Assembly (NCBI RefSeq): GCF_001540865.1
Contig: NC_033635.1
Coordinates: 3,678,231 to 3,742,230, forward strand
Direction: 5' to 3'
DNA from: Ananas comosus
Lineage: Eukaryota > Streptophyta > Magnoliopsida > Poales > Bromeliaceae
Length of the DNA stretch: 64,000 nucleotides
The position numbers were made by a program, and so were the translations under genes. This document shows positions 34,631 through 46,507 of this stretch, piece by piece; position 1 is the stretch's first letter, and the number at the start of each line of letters is the position of its first letter. The notes below the pieces were generated by a model. The model did not search any database. It saw only the letters and a list, made by a program, of their open reading frames with translations, and was not told where the DNA came from.

Positions 34631-36631
34631 AGATTTAAGTAACCGTATACAACAAGAAGGGAGGATTCTAATCGACTCTAACACTTTACTGTGGAGATAT
34701 ATAATCAATAACCATCTCATTTTCTTTACGGAAAAAGGCTCATTCAATACTTGCCGATCACTGCATCTGCATTCATGGGACATACAAAAAGCCCAAACCA
34801 CAAAGCAAAAGAGTAGGCCGCTCTGATCCAGTCAGTTTCAGCAACAATCATAGATGGTCCCTCATCTACTGACTTTTATCTTACACGTCCACTCTGTAAC
34901 TGACCTCATTTTAATTCAGCAATGTCTGGGTCAACCTTTTCCGTTGACCAACCCTTAAAAAAAAAAATTCAAATACCACCCCTATTATTTTGCTTTTTTT
35001 TTTTTATTTTAGTACTATACGGTTTAAAGTNTCTCTGTGTATCGCGTTTTCACCCTTTTTTTTTTTTTACCATACTTGTTTGTTGCGTTGTACGTATTAT
35101 TATTATTATTGTTAGTACTCTAAATTAGAATTAGTAGTGTATGATTACTTTTAATGAGTATCATTATTAGGGATAATTTTATTTTAACTCGTTCTAGAAT
35201 TAGTAGTGTATGAGCATTGCTTCGATTTTTTTTTTTTCTTGGGAATTAATGTTCAGGAGGAGGAAAAATGAAAAATCGAAATTTTATGGCCCGGAATGCA
35301 TATAGTGGGATTTTTTTGTTTGTTTTTTTATGCTGCCTCTCAATATTTATTTATTTATTTATCTATTTTTCTCAATTTGGATTTTTTTAAAAAAAAATAT
35401 TTCATGAAATTAAGCAAAATTTAATATAAAGTAGAAAATGAGACATATAATTTATTTTGCGCTCGAATTTTAGAAAATTTAGAGAAAGTAATGAAACTAT
35501 TATTAATTTTTATTTTATTAAAATTATTATTATTATTATTATTAATGTTGGGCTTAAGATGGGTCCATAAGGTGGTTGGCTATACTTATTTGAGGTGGAC
35601 GGTGTTAATAAATAATAAATAATAAATAATAAATAATAATTATTATTAAGGGGAAAGAAACAGAAGATACTATGCCTTGGATATTGTAATCAGAATATTC
35701 CCGAAGAATATTCCCTCTATGTATGTGTGTTTTTTTAAAAATTTTTAATTAATGCTAAGCACGAGATTTGTGGTGAGTGACCACCAAAATAAGAATCGGC
35801 ACTGTATATATTCTTTTATTTTATCTTAAAATAATATGATAATATATATATGTTAATAATAATATGTATGCTCCTACCACGTTCTTTGTGGGGTCTTTTT
35901 ATCACAGCAATTTGTTTGTTTATATATATGTATGCTAGTGAAATGCGCTCGCTGCGGCGGATCGATTTTATAAAAATAAATAAAATTAAAATAATAAAAT
36001 ATAAATAAAAGAAATTAAAGAAAAACAATAGCTGCTATAATAAAAGCATAAGAATAAAAATATACAAAGAAAAAAAATATAAAAATTATAAATTATATTT
36101 ATAATAGCAATAACAGTTGAGAATTAAAATATCATATATCTAATTAAAATATGAGTTTGAAAGCGTCACATACTTTATAATTTGAGCAAGAAAATATTGC
36201 CCATTAAATTTGAGGACTAAATTATCACGCGTCTTATAATTTTAGGATCAATAGTGTAATTTATTCTTTTTATATTTTAATTTTATTCTAAATGAAGACC
36301 GTTGGTCTGTTTTGTTCAATCAGTAATTTTATCAAAAAAAAAAAAATTGTTAAGCCATCTAATAAATTTTAATATTAGATTTGAGTCAATTACTAATGCT
36401 TTTACTTTAAAATTTGAATGCTTCTTTTAGCTTTATAGATTTAGTTACTATACTTTATGTAATCTTTGTAACTAAATTTATTAAAATAAATAATTAATTT
36501 AAACCTCATCAAATTTTTTTTTATTTATTTTTGAGTATATAATCTATATGTAATTGATTAATATTATAAAACTAAATTTTTTATTTAATAATGTAATCTA
36601 AACTATTTAAAAGTATATATAAATAAAGTCT
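34631..36631. other. AT-rich intergenic stretch without genes
   Basis: No gene is recognised. Contains homopolymer runs, an ambiguous base at 35031, a short direct repeat (gaattagtagtgtatga near 35128 and 35200), ATT microsatellite near 35525 and TAAA/ATAA-type repeats near 35608-35645. Confidence 0.5.
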
Positions 36632-36850
36632 GGTTGGGATTCTATCGATAACACCAAACGTTGGGTGCTATTAAGTTTTTCACCGTTAGAATTAAGTCTG
36701 TGACTATTTTTATCCGTTAGATTATACTATTAAATCAATAACTTACTCAACCCTAAAGGGCTCACATCATCTTAACCATATATTTTTTCATCCAAGGGCC
36801 GAAAATCTAATAGCACAAATAATTTGATACTATTAGTAGCATTCCAGCAT
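36632..36850. mobile_element. MITE, copy 2 of the 30282 family
   Basis: Inverted ends (ggttgggattctatcgataa against the inverted form of tactattagtagcattccagc) surround the same core as copy 1, including an inverted match to the phrase attaaatcaataacttactc. Its orientation is opposite to copy 1. No coding capacity. Confidence 0.65.
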
Positions 36851-37038
36851 AGTTCGTATGAATATTTATATATTTTATTTTTCTATAATAAAAGAGAAAA
36901 AAATTAAATTGAATTAAAAAATAAAGTCTAACTTTATAATGAAAGAAGAAAATTAAATTAAAAAATTTTAAAAAAACCATTTCTAGTGGGCCCTACACAC
37001 TCCCAAACCCACCGTCCCACTCCCCCTCCTCCTGCACG

Positions 37039-37231
37039 AAAAATTCTAAAATGCAACAGGTGTATTAGTGATGTGGCGTAATAAACCAATCAAATGTATC
37101 ATTTTAAGAGTATCTGTCCAATCATGATTCATGATTGTAAAAAAATATTTTTATTGTACTCTTTGTTTGAAAAGAAGGAATGTGATTGGCTTGTTATTGA
37201 TGACATTGTGCAAGTGTGACAGTGTAGAATT
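37039..37231. mobile_element. Short Mutator-type MITE
   Basis: A direct repeat cctcctgcacg (37028-37038 and 37232-37242) flanks about 193 bp. The ends are imperfect inverted repeats: left aaaattctaaaatgcaacag, right inverted gaattctacactgtcac, with an inner pair around ccaatcaaatg and catgtgattgg-like sequence. A 9-11 base target duplication points to a MULE-derived MITE. Confidence 0.6.
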
Positions 37232-37314
37232 CCTCCTGCACGCGCTCCCCCGCCACGTGGCATCCGACTCTCAATTCATGATATTTAATTTAATAGATAG
37301 AGAGAGAGAGAGTT

Positions 37315-37556
37315 GAGCTGAAATATTATTAATAATATTTAAACTGTTTTGTTATAAATTTTTTAGCTGTTAGATCTATACTTTAATCAATTTTATCTTT
37401 TAAATCATACTATTCAACCAGCTATCCACTTAAATCTTAGGGGGACCACTACTAAACCCTAGGGATCACTATTATTCTAATCTTATTATTTTTAATCTGA
37501 TAATTAAAAATTCGATAGCAAAAGAGTCTAAATACTTTTAATAGTATTTCAGCCTA
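37315..37556. mobile_element. MITE, copy 3 of the 30282 family, in GA/CT repeats
   Basis: Ends gagctgaaatattattaata and the inverted form of taatagtatttcagcc pair imperfectly. The left flank is (GA)n and the right flank is (TC)n, in contrast to the TA flanks of copy 1. Internal phrases such as atactattcaaccag match the other copies at lower identity. Confidence 0.55.
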
Positions 37557-37582
37557 ATTTTCTCTCTCTCTCCTCTCTCTCT

Positions 37583-37616
<34 letters not shown>

Positions 37617-38164
37617 GGGTCCGGCTACTATACTATTATGAGTACGATCGCCTTCGTACTCATAAGTTGTTTTCGATGATAGATCTTCCGAATCGACGAT
37701 CCACACCGTTAAACGTCATTTTACAGCATTTAAAACTTCCTAGAAATCAATTTATAATTTTCGACGTCATTTACCTTACCAAACGATCAAGAGGTCACAA
37801 ATTTGACAATTTTTAACGGCCGGTATGGGATACTTGCTAGTTTAACGGTGTAAAAGAATCGAAATTTGTTGAATATTTGATAAAAAATTTTATTCAATAC
37901 ATATATAAAGATCAATAACTCCGATCTTGAATTGAAGGATCCGATCATCCTTTTTAGGACGTCGTTCGATTTTGACCGTTCATTTTATACCCACTTGATG
38001 GACTTTATTATAATTTCGAAAATTTACGAAATTTATTTTCTAGAAGTTTCAAATACTCTAGATCATATTTAACGGAGTGGATCGTCGATTTGGAAGCTCC
38101 ATCATTGAAAACAACTTATGAGTATGAGGGCTCCAATACTCATAATAGTATAGTAGCCATGGCC
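37617..38164. mobile_element. 548-bp MITE with long terminal inverted repeats in a TA microsatellite
   Basis: The left end ggctactatactattatgag (from 37623) matches the inverted right end ggctactatactattatgag exactly. Pairing continues imperfectly for about 85 bases to aatcgacgatcc. (TA)n repeats flank both sides (37592-37616 and 38165-38175), consistent with a TA target. No coding capacity; the transposase family is not identified. Confidence 0.85.
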
Positions 38165-38622
38165 TATATATATATATACACATATATATATATATGCTAA
38201 ATTATGAGCCGTTACTAATTGGATAGCATAGTTTTTCCTTTTTTTTAATTAGTGGCGGATTTCTTTTTCTAAAAAGAAGGATAAACTTTAATTTGCCTCG
38301 GTGTAATGTTTTTCTTTTTAGAGAAACAGATGGTTCAAAAGATCTTCTGTTCGCTTTATTTATTAAGCAAATAAATTAGGCAATAGAAACTGAGTCAACT
38401 AGGCTTCCGCATAGTTGATTTTACTTTAAAAAGTTAAAATTAACTATCCTATTATTTAGTGTGTTTTTTTACTTTACTATCTTGTTATTAAAAGAGTTAC
38501 AATAAATTATCCAGTAATTTTATTTTTATTTTAGTGTAAGGACCCGAGGTTAAACTATTCTGTAGTTTTTTTTTTCAGTGAATAAAGTATAGAATAGTTA
38601 AACACAACTTTTTGAATCAAAG

Positions 38623-38775
38623 ACCGACTATCTCTAAAGCAAGTGGCAAAAGGCTTGGTGATTGGTACCCGAGATCCAAGTTCGAATCCTAGTTGATTTA
38701 CATTTTTAGCTAAATTTATTTCTAAATGAAATAAATGAAGCGAGTAGCGTGCTACCTATTTCTCAAAAAAAAAAC
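38623..38775 (+). mobile_element. tRNA-derived SINE, copy A, intact with target duplications
   Basis: Flanked by a perfect 15-base direct repeat CTTTTTGAATCAAAG (38608-38622 and 38776-38790). It starts accgactatctctaaagcaa, carries a B-box-like gttcgaatcctag near 38688, and ends in poly-A. The box spacing and A-tail show a Pol III-transcribed tRNA-derived SINE mobilised by a LINE. About 85% similar by eye to copy B at 34461. Confidence 0.9.
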
Positions 38776-39079
38776 CTTTTTGAATCAAAGCGGCTAAAAA
38801 TTCTTACCCAAACAGAGCTTTGGATTTTAGTTCTTCTTTGGGCTGCATGTTCACTTGCTCTGGGCTCTTATGGGGGGACCAATTTCTCTTTAAATTGTTG
38901 AATTTACATGGGCTTGGTATAATGTAGCCTCTATATTAGTAGAGGTTTGGTTAGGTTACTGGGGTTGTCAATTTTTGTATTTTCAAATTTTCAAAACGTT
39001 TTTGGTGTCACATTGAAGGAGAGATTCATTAGTTAATTTGCTAAGAGCCTGTTTAGATGTTTCTTTTTTTTTTACCCTT

Positions 39080-39515
39080 TGCAGGATGTCAACAGATCGG
39101 ATTCGGGACGGATTTTTACAAATCCGAACCTAACTCCAAACCCGAAACTCGAACCCGATGAATTTTAAAAATTCATATCCAAATCTGAACCCGACCAACA
39201 ATCCTACACCCGAACCCGAAAATTCGAATCCGAAACAATTATTTCTCTTTTCAATATTTCAAAATATATTACATTAAATCTAAAATTTGAAAATACAAAT
39301 TCAAATATAACATTAAATTTTTATATATATATATATATGTATATATAATGTAAAATAAATACGGGTTCGGATCCAGTACAATCAAAATCCATATCCGAAT
39401 TCATATCCGTTGGATTTTTGTTTTTGATATCCATATTCGAAACCATATTCGTCTAGTATCGGATAAATCCGTTCTGTTCGGATTCAAGTTCGGATAAAAT
39501 TTCGAGTGACACTCC
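39080..39515. repeat. CCGAA-rich inverted repeat element
   Basis: The left half is rich in aacccgaa phrases and the right half in the inverted form ttcggatt/tccgaat, separated by an AT-rich core with a (TA)n tract near 39323. The element as a whole is a large imperfect palindrome. Such degenerate cccgaaccc repeats are scattered through plant genomes. No protein. Confidence 0.6.
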
Positions 39516-39803
39516 TATTTGCGCCGGTAGGAGAATGAAGTAACCATCACTCTTGTTTCAGAGTATGTTCCTTCTTTGAGTTTCATCTGCAAGACTGCAG
39601 CTTACTCTTATCCAAACAAGTCTTATTAGGGAAAAAAAAGTTATTCCCATGTCACTACTTAAAATGGAAATTTAAGATGCAATTAGCTATATGTTTGAGA
39701 TAGCTATTTGATGCTTCATTAGGTGATAAATAAAAAGAATAAAGGCACATAAAAACAAAGGAAATGTCATAGTTAAAAATTAGTAGAACTAAAGAGTAGA
39801 TAT

Positions 39804-39807
<4 letters not shown>

Positions 39808-39841
<34 letters not shown>
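39808..39841. repeat. (AG)n microsatellite
   Basis: About 17 uninterrupted AG units. Confidence 0.9.
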
Positions 39842-39844
<3 letters not shown>

Positions 39845-40827
39845 CCAATAAGGAAATGATATAATAAGCCCAGAAAAAACTGATGAAAAAGATTTATTGG
39901 GAATAATTCCAAACGTAAGACCGTTCTATCCGTCATTCGTACAATTTTAAATTTTCTGTTGTCCATACGACGGACGGTGGATGAAATAGTCTCACATTCG
40001 AGATTTGTCTGCACTAAATATTTATTTCAAAATGTAGATTAAGATTAAATAGCTCATGTAATACATGCTTTATTTGAACGAAATAATTTTCCTGTTTTTT
40101 TTTTTGTATCAAATACAATTTTTGTTTTGGTTCAAATTAACCTGACCTTTTAATCATCTTTTGCGTACATAACCGATGAAATATGAATAATAATTTAGTA
40201 ATAAAACAACAAGTTTGATATTTTCCTGATAAGAAACAGAGTTTGTAGTGCAATTTGACCTCTTCTCTATAAAAAACCTTTTCTACAAATTTACCTCAAA
40301 AAAAAAAACTATTTTTTCATTCTAGTCCCTAATCTTCTTTTTCACCATTTAAGTTTCTAATCTTTAGTGTAATTTTAATTTAACTCATTGTCTTTATAAT
40401 ACCACTAGTTTTGATGAAAAATTGCCATGTAGCGAGATTCAATTCTTATATATTGTGCTCTGGAGCTCAACTGGACTGATCGATTGGACTAAAATAATTA
40501 TAGTTTAATTTGAAAAATATCATACTAAAAAAATAGTCAAGTAATTAATCAGTAGAGCCAACAAGTGATTCTGATTATAGAAGAAAAGTTATTATTATTA
40601 TTATTATATTATTATTATTTTTATATATGACTAAAATAAATTGTCTATAATTTTTTAAAAATATATATATATTTAATATACATTAATAATTCGACTTCAA
40701 TCAAAATTTAGGTGAATTTCTAGATCATAAGCCTTTTTTATTATTGTTCTTTTGTCAAAAAATTATTAATATAAATATTAATGTAATAAATATTTGTCAT
40801 ATTTATGGTATTTCTTTTTAGAGTTAA

Positions 40828-41995
40828 CTAGTATATGACTCGTGCGATGCACAGCTAATGTAATAATATAAAATAACAAAAGTTATTATAGGATGATAAA
40901 AGAAAAATATTTTAATTAATATTATATTTTTTTTAACAAATAAAGAAATATACTATCAATCTTAATTATAATACATATTAAATTACGAAAGCTAGAGAAA
41001 CAAAATTATGGACCAAAATAAATACTCAGGTAAAGAGCAAAATTAAACCATGCTCTATTATCTATGAATTGGTGTGCAAAATAATTTGTTTAATAGTATT
41101 ATTAATTAAGATTGATAGTATATTTGACATTAATAATTAAGTATAATTTGATTTAATAATGTTTCCTAATAAAATTCTATTTTTAACCATCTAATTGCTA
41201 TATTTGAGTTTGACATGTGGCAAGTATATAGAAAGATGCATGATAAACATTTAATTTGATTTAATTGTATATATAATTATAATTTAATTTAACGGTGTTT
41301 AATAGTGTTTACTAATAATATTCTAGTTAATTGTATATATAATTATATTTAATTGGTATAATTTGATTTAATAGTGTTTCCTAATAAATAACCTATTCTA
41401 TATTTGTAGTGTTTCCTAGTAAAATTCTAATTTGTATAATTTAATTTAATTTGATTTAATAGTATTTTCTAATAAAATTTTATTTTTAATCATCTAATTG
41501 CTATATTTGTGTTTGATATGTGGCAAGTATATAGAAAGATGCATGATAAACATTTAATTTAATTTAATTTGATTTAATTGTATATATAATTATAATTTGA
41601 TTTAATAGTGTTTAATTGTGCTTTATAATAAAATTCTAGTTAATTGTATATATAATTATATTTAATTGGTATAATTTGATTTAATTTGATTTAATAGTCT
41701 TTCCTAATAAAATTGATATTCTATTTATAGTGTTTCATAATAAAATTCTAGTTAATTGTATATATAATTATATTTAATTGGTATAATTTGATTTAATAGT
41801 GTTTACTAATAAAATTGCTTTTCTATATTTAAGTTTGACGCGTGGCAATCATATAAAAAGATACGTATCAGTTTTACATCAAGAGTTCTACTTTAGTATA
41901 TAGTAAAATTGAGTTTGACACGTGGCAAGTATATAGAAAGATACGTGTCAGTTTTACACCAAGAGTTCTACTTTAGTATATAGTAAATATAGTAA
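40828..41995 (-). mobile_element. Compound non-autonomous Helitron (minus strand)
   Basis: On the minus strand the right-hand part ends gcgatgcac-type palindrome, then gagtcatatactag followed by T, a standard plant Helitron 3' end (CTAG at 40828-40831). At the opposite end the minus strand reads actatatactaaagtagaac, then tcttggtgtaaaac, as in Helitron 5' ends. This 5' unit is present twice in tandem (about 41832-41907 and 41912-41987). A segment with gacatgtggcaagtatatag also recurs near 41210 and 41510. The exact 5' TC dinucleotide is not clear. No RepHel coding. Confidence 0.65.
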
Positions 41996-42205
41996 ATAAA
42001 TAGTTTTTTCAACGACCTATACTGATATACATTATCTAATAAATAAATACTAAAAATTAAGGACCGGATTGCAAAAAAAAAAAAAAAAAAAATGAATCGA
42101 GGACCCAAAAAAACACGAATGAAGGTTAGGGACCAACAAGGCAATTAACCCTTTAAAATCCGTCGCTTCTCTTCTTCCTTCCTCGCTTCTTTCGCAGCGC
42201 AAACG

Positions 42206-45200
42206 ATGTCGGAGAACCCCTTGGAGCCCCTCCTCAAAACCCTAGACTCAATCTCGCGCTGCGTCCAAACTCACCTCTCCCGCGTCTTCGTCGCCCCCCA
42301 AAACGCTTCTCCAAAACCCACGCTGCTTCGTCCCCTCTTATCCTTCTCGCCGACTCCCGTGGCTCCGGATTCTACCACTTCACCCATAAAGGTGCGCCCT
42401 TTGCTTCTCTTTTGCGTCCAAAGAAGAGGTGTTGAGCGCTTATGGATTTGGGTTTTACGAGGTCTGTGTGTTTGGGGCTTTGTTTAGGAGAAAAAGGCGG
42501 CGCCTTTAACGAAGGAGGAGCTCGGGAGGGCGACGTGGACTCTGCTCCACAGCATTGCGGCCCAGGTGTTTGGTTTTTTGCCTCTGTGATGATCTTGTGC
42601 TTTCTCATGTTTTTTCCCTGAAAGTTACCTTGTCATTTCGTAGTGAGTTCCTTTTTGTTGGTGAAAGAGGAGTAACTTTGTCTGATATTAGCCTTTGGAG
42701 GTAGAAATGACGTAACCTTGTGTCAATTTAATCTTTGTATTGTTTAAAATGCTGTTGGAAATGTTGATTATAAGAAACTGAGTGTCAAACAAGTGATTAA
42801 TCTAAAAGTACAAGCTCTTAGCGAGTGGTGTTTTAATAATTTATATTCAACACTTCTCATTGTATCTAGGCTCAAGACATTTTGATAGGCCAAGATGCAG
42901 GCTACAATTAAATGGAGGGAAAGTAATTGCGACCTGCTCTGATACCATATAAGACAACCAATTACTCTAAAAAGTTAAGCTATCAGATAACATTGTTTTA
43001 ATATTTTATGTTCAACACTGAGCTGGCCCATTGATACTTTTTTTGGCTTGCTTTCGAATAGGTATTAGCAATAGATACTTAATTAGGATGTTTTCCTTTA
43101 TTATCTTCTCGTGCATGATGGGGATGTTATGATTGTTAAGAATGTTAGTCCCAGAGTGTGAGACTTGAAGATTTGAAATAGTTCTATATATAAGATATAA
43201 TAGAACTAAATTTTTTAATCCGGATATAGCATTTTGGACTGTGGCTAGGTTCAAAAGATTAAAGGAGTCAAGCGTGCTAGGGTTAGAGTAGTCTTAAGAT
43301 GCGTGACCCCCTGAGAAGTGGGGCGTCATAGTTGGTATAAGAACTAACTACCAGCCGGAAGTATGAGATGAGTCTCGGTTGAGCCAAGTTATACAGTGGA
43401 CAGAATGAGACTCTCTGGCCGATGACTGTTGTGCGTGGAGCGCGGCTTCTTATAAGGTCGACTAAGGCTAGCGAGATGAGTCTCACATTGTCTGGTACTT
43501 GTGAGTGTGCTTAAGCCTGATGAGGACGTCAGAGTTTAAAAGAGAGAAGAATGTGAGACCCCAGGATTTGGAATAAGACTAAATTTCTTAACCCGGCTGT
43601 AGCATTTTGGACGGTGGCTAAGCCCAAAAGGTTAAGAGAGTTAAGAGTGCTAGGATTAGAGTAGTTCTATAATGGGTGATCCCCTGGGAAGTGGGACGTC
43701 ACACAGAGGGCATCCAGTGTGAACGACAGCCCCAGAATCTAGTCCCAAAGAGGGCTTTGACATGGTGCCAGAGTCAGCTTAAGTATGAAAGGCACCTAGT
43801 AATTGTTGGTTGAATAATTAAGTTTCTTAAATTAAGGCTGAAATTCATTATTCTGATCTGTTTAACCAAATCTAAATTTCGACTAGGTTGCGGGCATGCA
43901 ACAAGCACCTATGTTTGGCTTCGGGAGTTGACTAAACTTGGTTTATTATATTTATTTTGACCCATGTGTCACACATTTATTGGCTAGAAGAAATGATTTT
44001 GCTTTCTTCTAGCTGGAAACAGCATTTATTAGCCATATGTAGTGTGAGCAGCTTTATGGAGTTGAGATTTCTGCTGAAACCAACGATAATAGACAGAATA
44101 TTCTTGTAAGTTAAGTTTTCATACTAGATTTTTTTCTGTTGAACTACTTTCACAAGTCTGCTACTTGTTCTGCTAGCTATCAAATTAAGGGCTTACCTTG
44201 GTGTATATCATTCTCCTTTGGACACAGCACATTGATTTTCTGTATCTTGTTTAATACTTTTTCAGTATCCTGATCACCCAACAAGGCAGCAGAAAAGAGA
44301 CGTGAAAGAATTGGTATGCAGCAATGTCATTTTCATTTGCTAAATTATATTGTTTAATACCCGATTGCAGCCAATGGTGTCCATTTCGTTTTGATTAGAT
44401 TTTTCCATGTTGGGACCATGCACTATGCAACAATTGTACCCTAGGGCGTTGAAGACTTGAAGTTGATTTTGTAGTTGCTCCATGTAAATTGCTAGATTTA
44501 ATGAAATATGATGATAAGGTAGTGGTAGATTTCTGCAGAAACATTGGAAATCTCTTTTGCTGCGATAGCTATTAATGGATAATATATTACATGTTTTGTA
44601 AATCGAAATATGATAAATATGTTTCTTTTTTAAGTATTGTTGCTCAGTTCTTTGATTTTTTGTATTATTGTCTCTCACTATATTAATTCGTAATATGTGA
44701 CAATTTTTTTTTTTTTGGGTATATATTGTCGCTAATCAGATCGTTTTTTAGATCTAAAAAAGACAAGCTTGATTTCTACTTCATGTTTTTTTTCTCTTCT
44801 TGCAATAGTTCATTAACCTTTGGTTCATTCAACAATGGAGTCTCATATTTTGATCAAATTAGACATGAGAATAACACAGGTCTTGGGTTTGTGCACGCAG
44901 ATGGCTATAATATCTCGACTTTACCCTTGTAAAGAATGTGCCGATCATTTTAAGGAAGTGTTGAAGTAAGTATATTAATTACCTTCATAGGACTTGCTTG
45001 CTAAATTGTTATCGCAACCCCTGTTCTGTACAAAAAAGTCAAAATGCCAACATTATCAATGTTTTTGAAGTGCTCTTGGGGTCTCTGAAGTTTCTTGGGT
45101 TTGAACCTCCCAATTACAGTTGTTTGATTTTGGTCGGGTTCCATTAGACTTAGTAGTTTCAGTTACTTAATATTCGAAAATAACAGAATATTCTGGTAAA

Positions 45201-45780
45201 TTCCGGAATATCCTGTCAAAAATGTTTTAAGAAAGTTGGTCTCACCAAAGCTGACTAAAACCATTTAGTATAGTGGGGCGTTCAAAGCCAAATATATTGA
45301 AGTCCAGGGATCTGCTTTTAGAACACCTAGAGCTATAGTTGGCTTGTATTGGCTTAGAGATTATTTTTGGTGTGCACGTATTACATGAAAGAATAAAGGG
45401 TAAACATACAGCCATTTGCTGTGTTGTGTTTTGGCAGAGCGAATCCCGTACAAGCAGGATCACAAGCTGAATTCTCTCAATGGCTATGTCATGTACACAA
45501 TGTGGTTAATCGAAGGTAAATTTAATCCTCTCCGACACTGTACCTCTACTGTCCATCTGTTTTTCATTTTACTCACAGGAAGCAGATTGAGTCATTTTTC
45601 AGTATTAAAAAGAGTTCATCATTTTTCTGACATATGTTTTTGGGTGATATTTATAGCCTAGGGAAAGTGATATTTCCCTGTCAGAGAGTGAACGCTCGAT
45701 GGGGTAAGTTGGATTGTAAGGATCGGTCCTGTGATTTGGAAGGCACTGTCGACATCAAAACTTTAACTTCCCACACCTGA
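42206..45780 (+). CDS. ERV1/ALR FAD-linked sulfhydryl oxidase
   Basis: Mitochondrial intermembrane-space enzyme that re-oxidises the Mia40 import receptor, passing electrons to cytochrome c or oxygen. Six exons: 42206-42391, 42488-42565, 44266-44313, 44901-44965, 45438-45515 and 45657-45780. Together they give 579 nt and 192 residues, all GT-AG. The N-terminal 62 residues are variable. The fold follows: LTKEELGRATWTLLHSIAAQ, YPDHPTRQQKRDVKEL, the active-site CxxC in YPCKECADHF, the FAD-contact segment QWLCHVHNVVNRSLGK, and a C-terminal CKDRSC (C-x4-C), the shuttle disulfide typical of plant and protist Erv1. The start codon lies in a GC-rich leader with no in-frame alternative upstream. Intron 2 (1.7 kb) carries two TRIM retrotransposons. 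Confidence 0.97.
42783..43017 (-). mobile_element. Ultra-short TRIM retrotransposon (about 70-bp LTRs) in ERV1 intron 2
   Basis: 235 bp flanked by a perfect 5-bp direct repeat CTGAG (42778-42782 and 43018-43022). On the minus strand the LTR begins tgttgaa(t/c)ataaa and is about 70 bp; the copies lie at 42783-42852 and about 42949-43017. A primer-binding site tggtatcagagc, complementary to initiator tRNA-Met, directly follows the first LTR (plus-strand 42936-42947). The internal region is under 100 bp and non-coding. This is among the smallest LTR elements possible. Confidence 0.85.
43157..43703 (+). mobile_element. TRIM retrotransposon, complete, in ERV1 intron 2
   Basis: 547 bp flanked by a perfect 5-bp direct repeat CAGAG (43152-43156 and 43704-43708). 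The 5' LTR is 43157-43330 and the 3' LTR 43552-43703, both starting tgtgagac; the 3' copy ends gggacgtcaca. A primer-binding-like tggtataagaac lies at 43333, and a purine tract aaaagagagaaga sits right before the 3' LTR. The 221-bp internal region has no coding capacity. Divergence between the LTRs suggests an old insertion. Confidence 0.88.
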
Positions 45781-46470
45781 TGTATCACAAAGGATCATTT
45801 TGAGTAGTGCGATATCTTTCTACATCAAGGAAGAAAAGGAAATACTAAAGTTCACTCTCTCTTGTTTTACCATTTTTGTAGTCAATTTGAAGTAAAGTTT
45901 AGATGGACATAATGATGCTCATTGTACAGCAGTGCAAACCATCGTGAAGGCAAAAAAGTAGTAAAATGATTAGATTTTTAACTATGGATGATTGTCATTG
46001 AACCGTATGCTATATGCATTTTGAGACTGTGACATGGCATGTATTGACGTAAGCTATATTATGTATATTTGTCAATTATTGTCCGTTAAATGATTAGAAA
46101 AAATTGGTTGGGTCAATGCAGTTGTTATGTTCGAACTGAATCTTCAATCTTGTGCATGGCTTGGATGAAATCTGGTGAATAAGGTTATGCTGTAATTGTG
46201 AAGTAGGTTATGAGAATATGTAGTTGCTTAAGCGTTTTCACAATGCCCAGAATTGTATGACTTGGTTTTCAACTGAAGCTAGTAAGTAACCTGGAAACAT
46301 TACTGTTTTTTTTTTCCCTGTCGTTTTGCTTCTAACTTTTTAAGGAACTCATGAGGTGGAATTCACAATCCAGTATAAAGCCCCCCTTTTTTCTGGCTAA
46401 ATTTTGAAATGCACTTTGCCTACTAGATAGCAAACCATGCGTGTATTGCCTTTTTTTTTTCTCTCTCTCT

Positions 46471-46507
<37 letters not shown>

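Noticed and set aside
38640..38700. tRNA gene, because of A- and B-box-like motifs
   Set aside because: No cloverleaf; the A-tail and 15-base target duplications identify a SINE.
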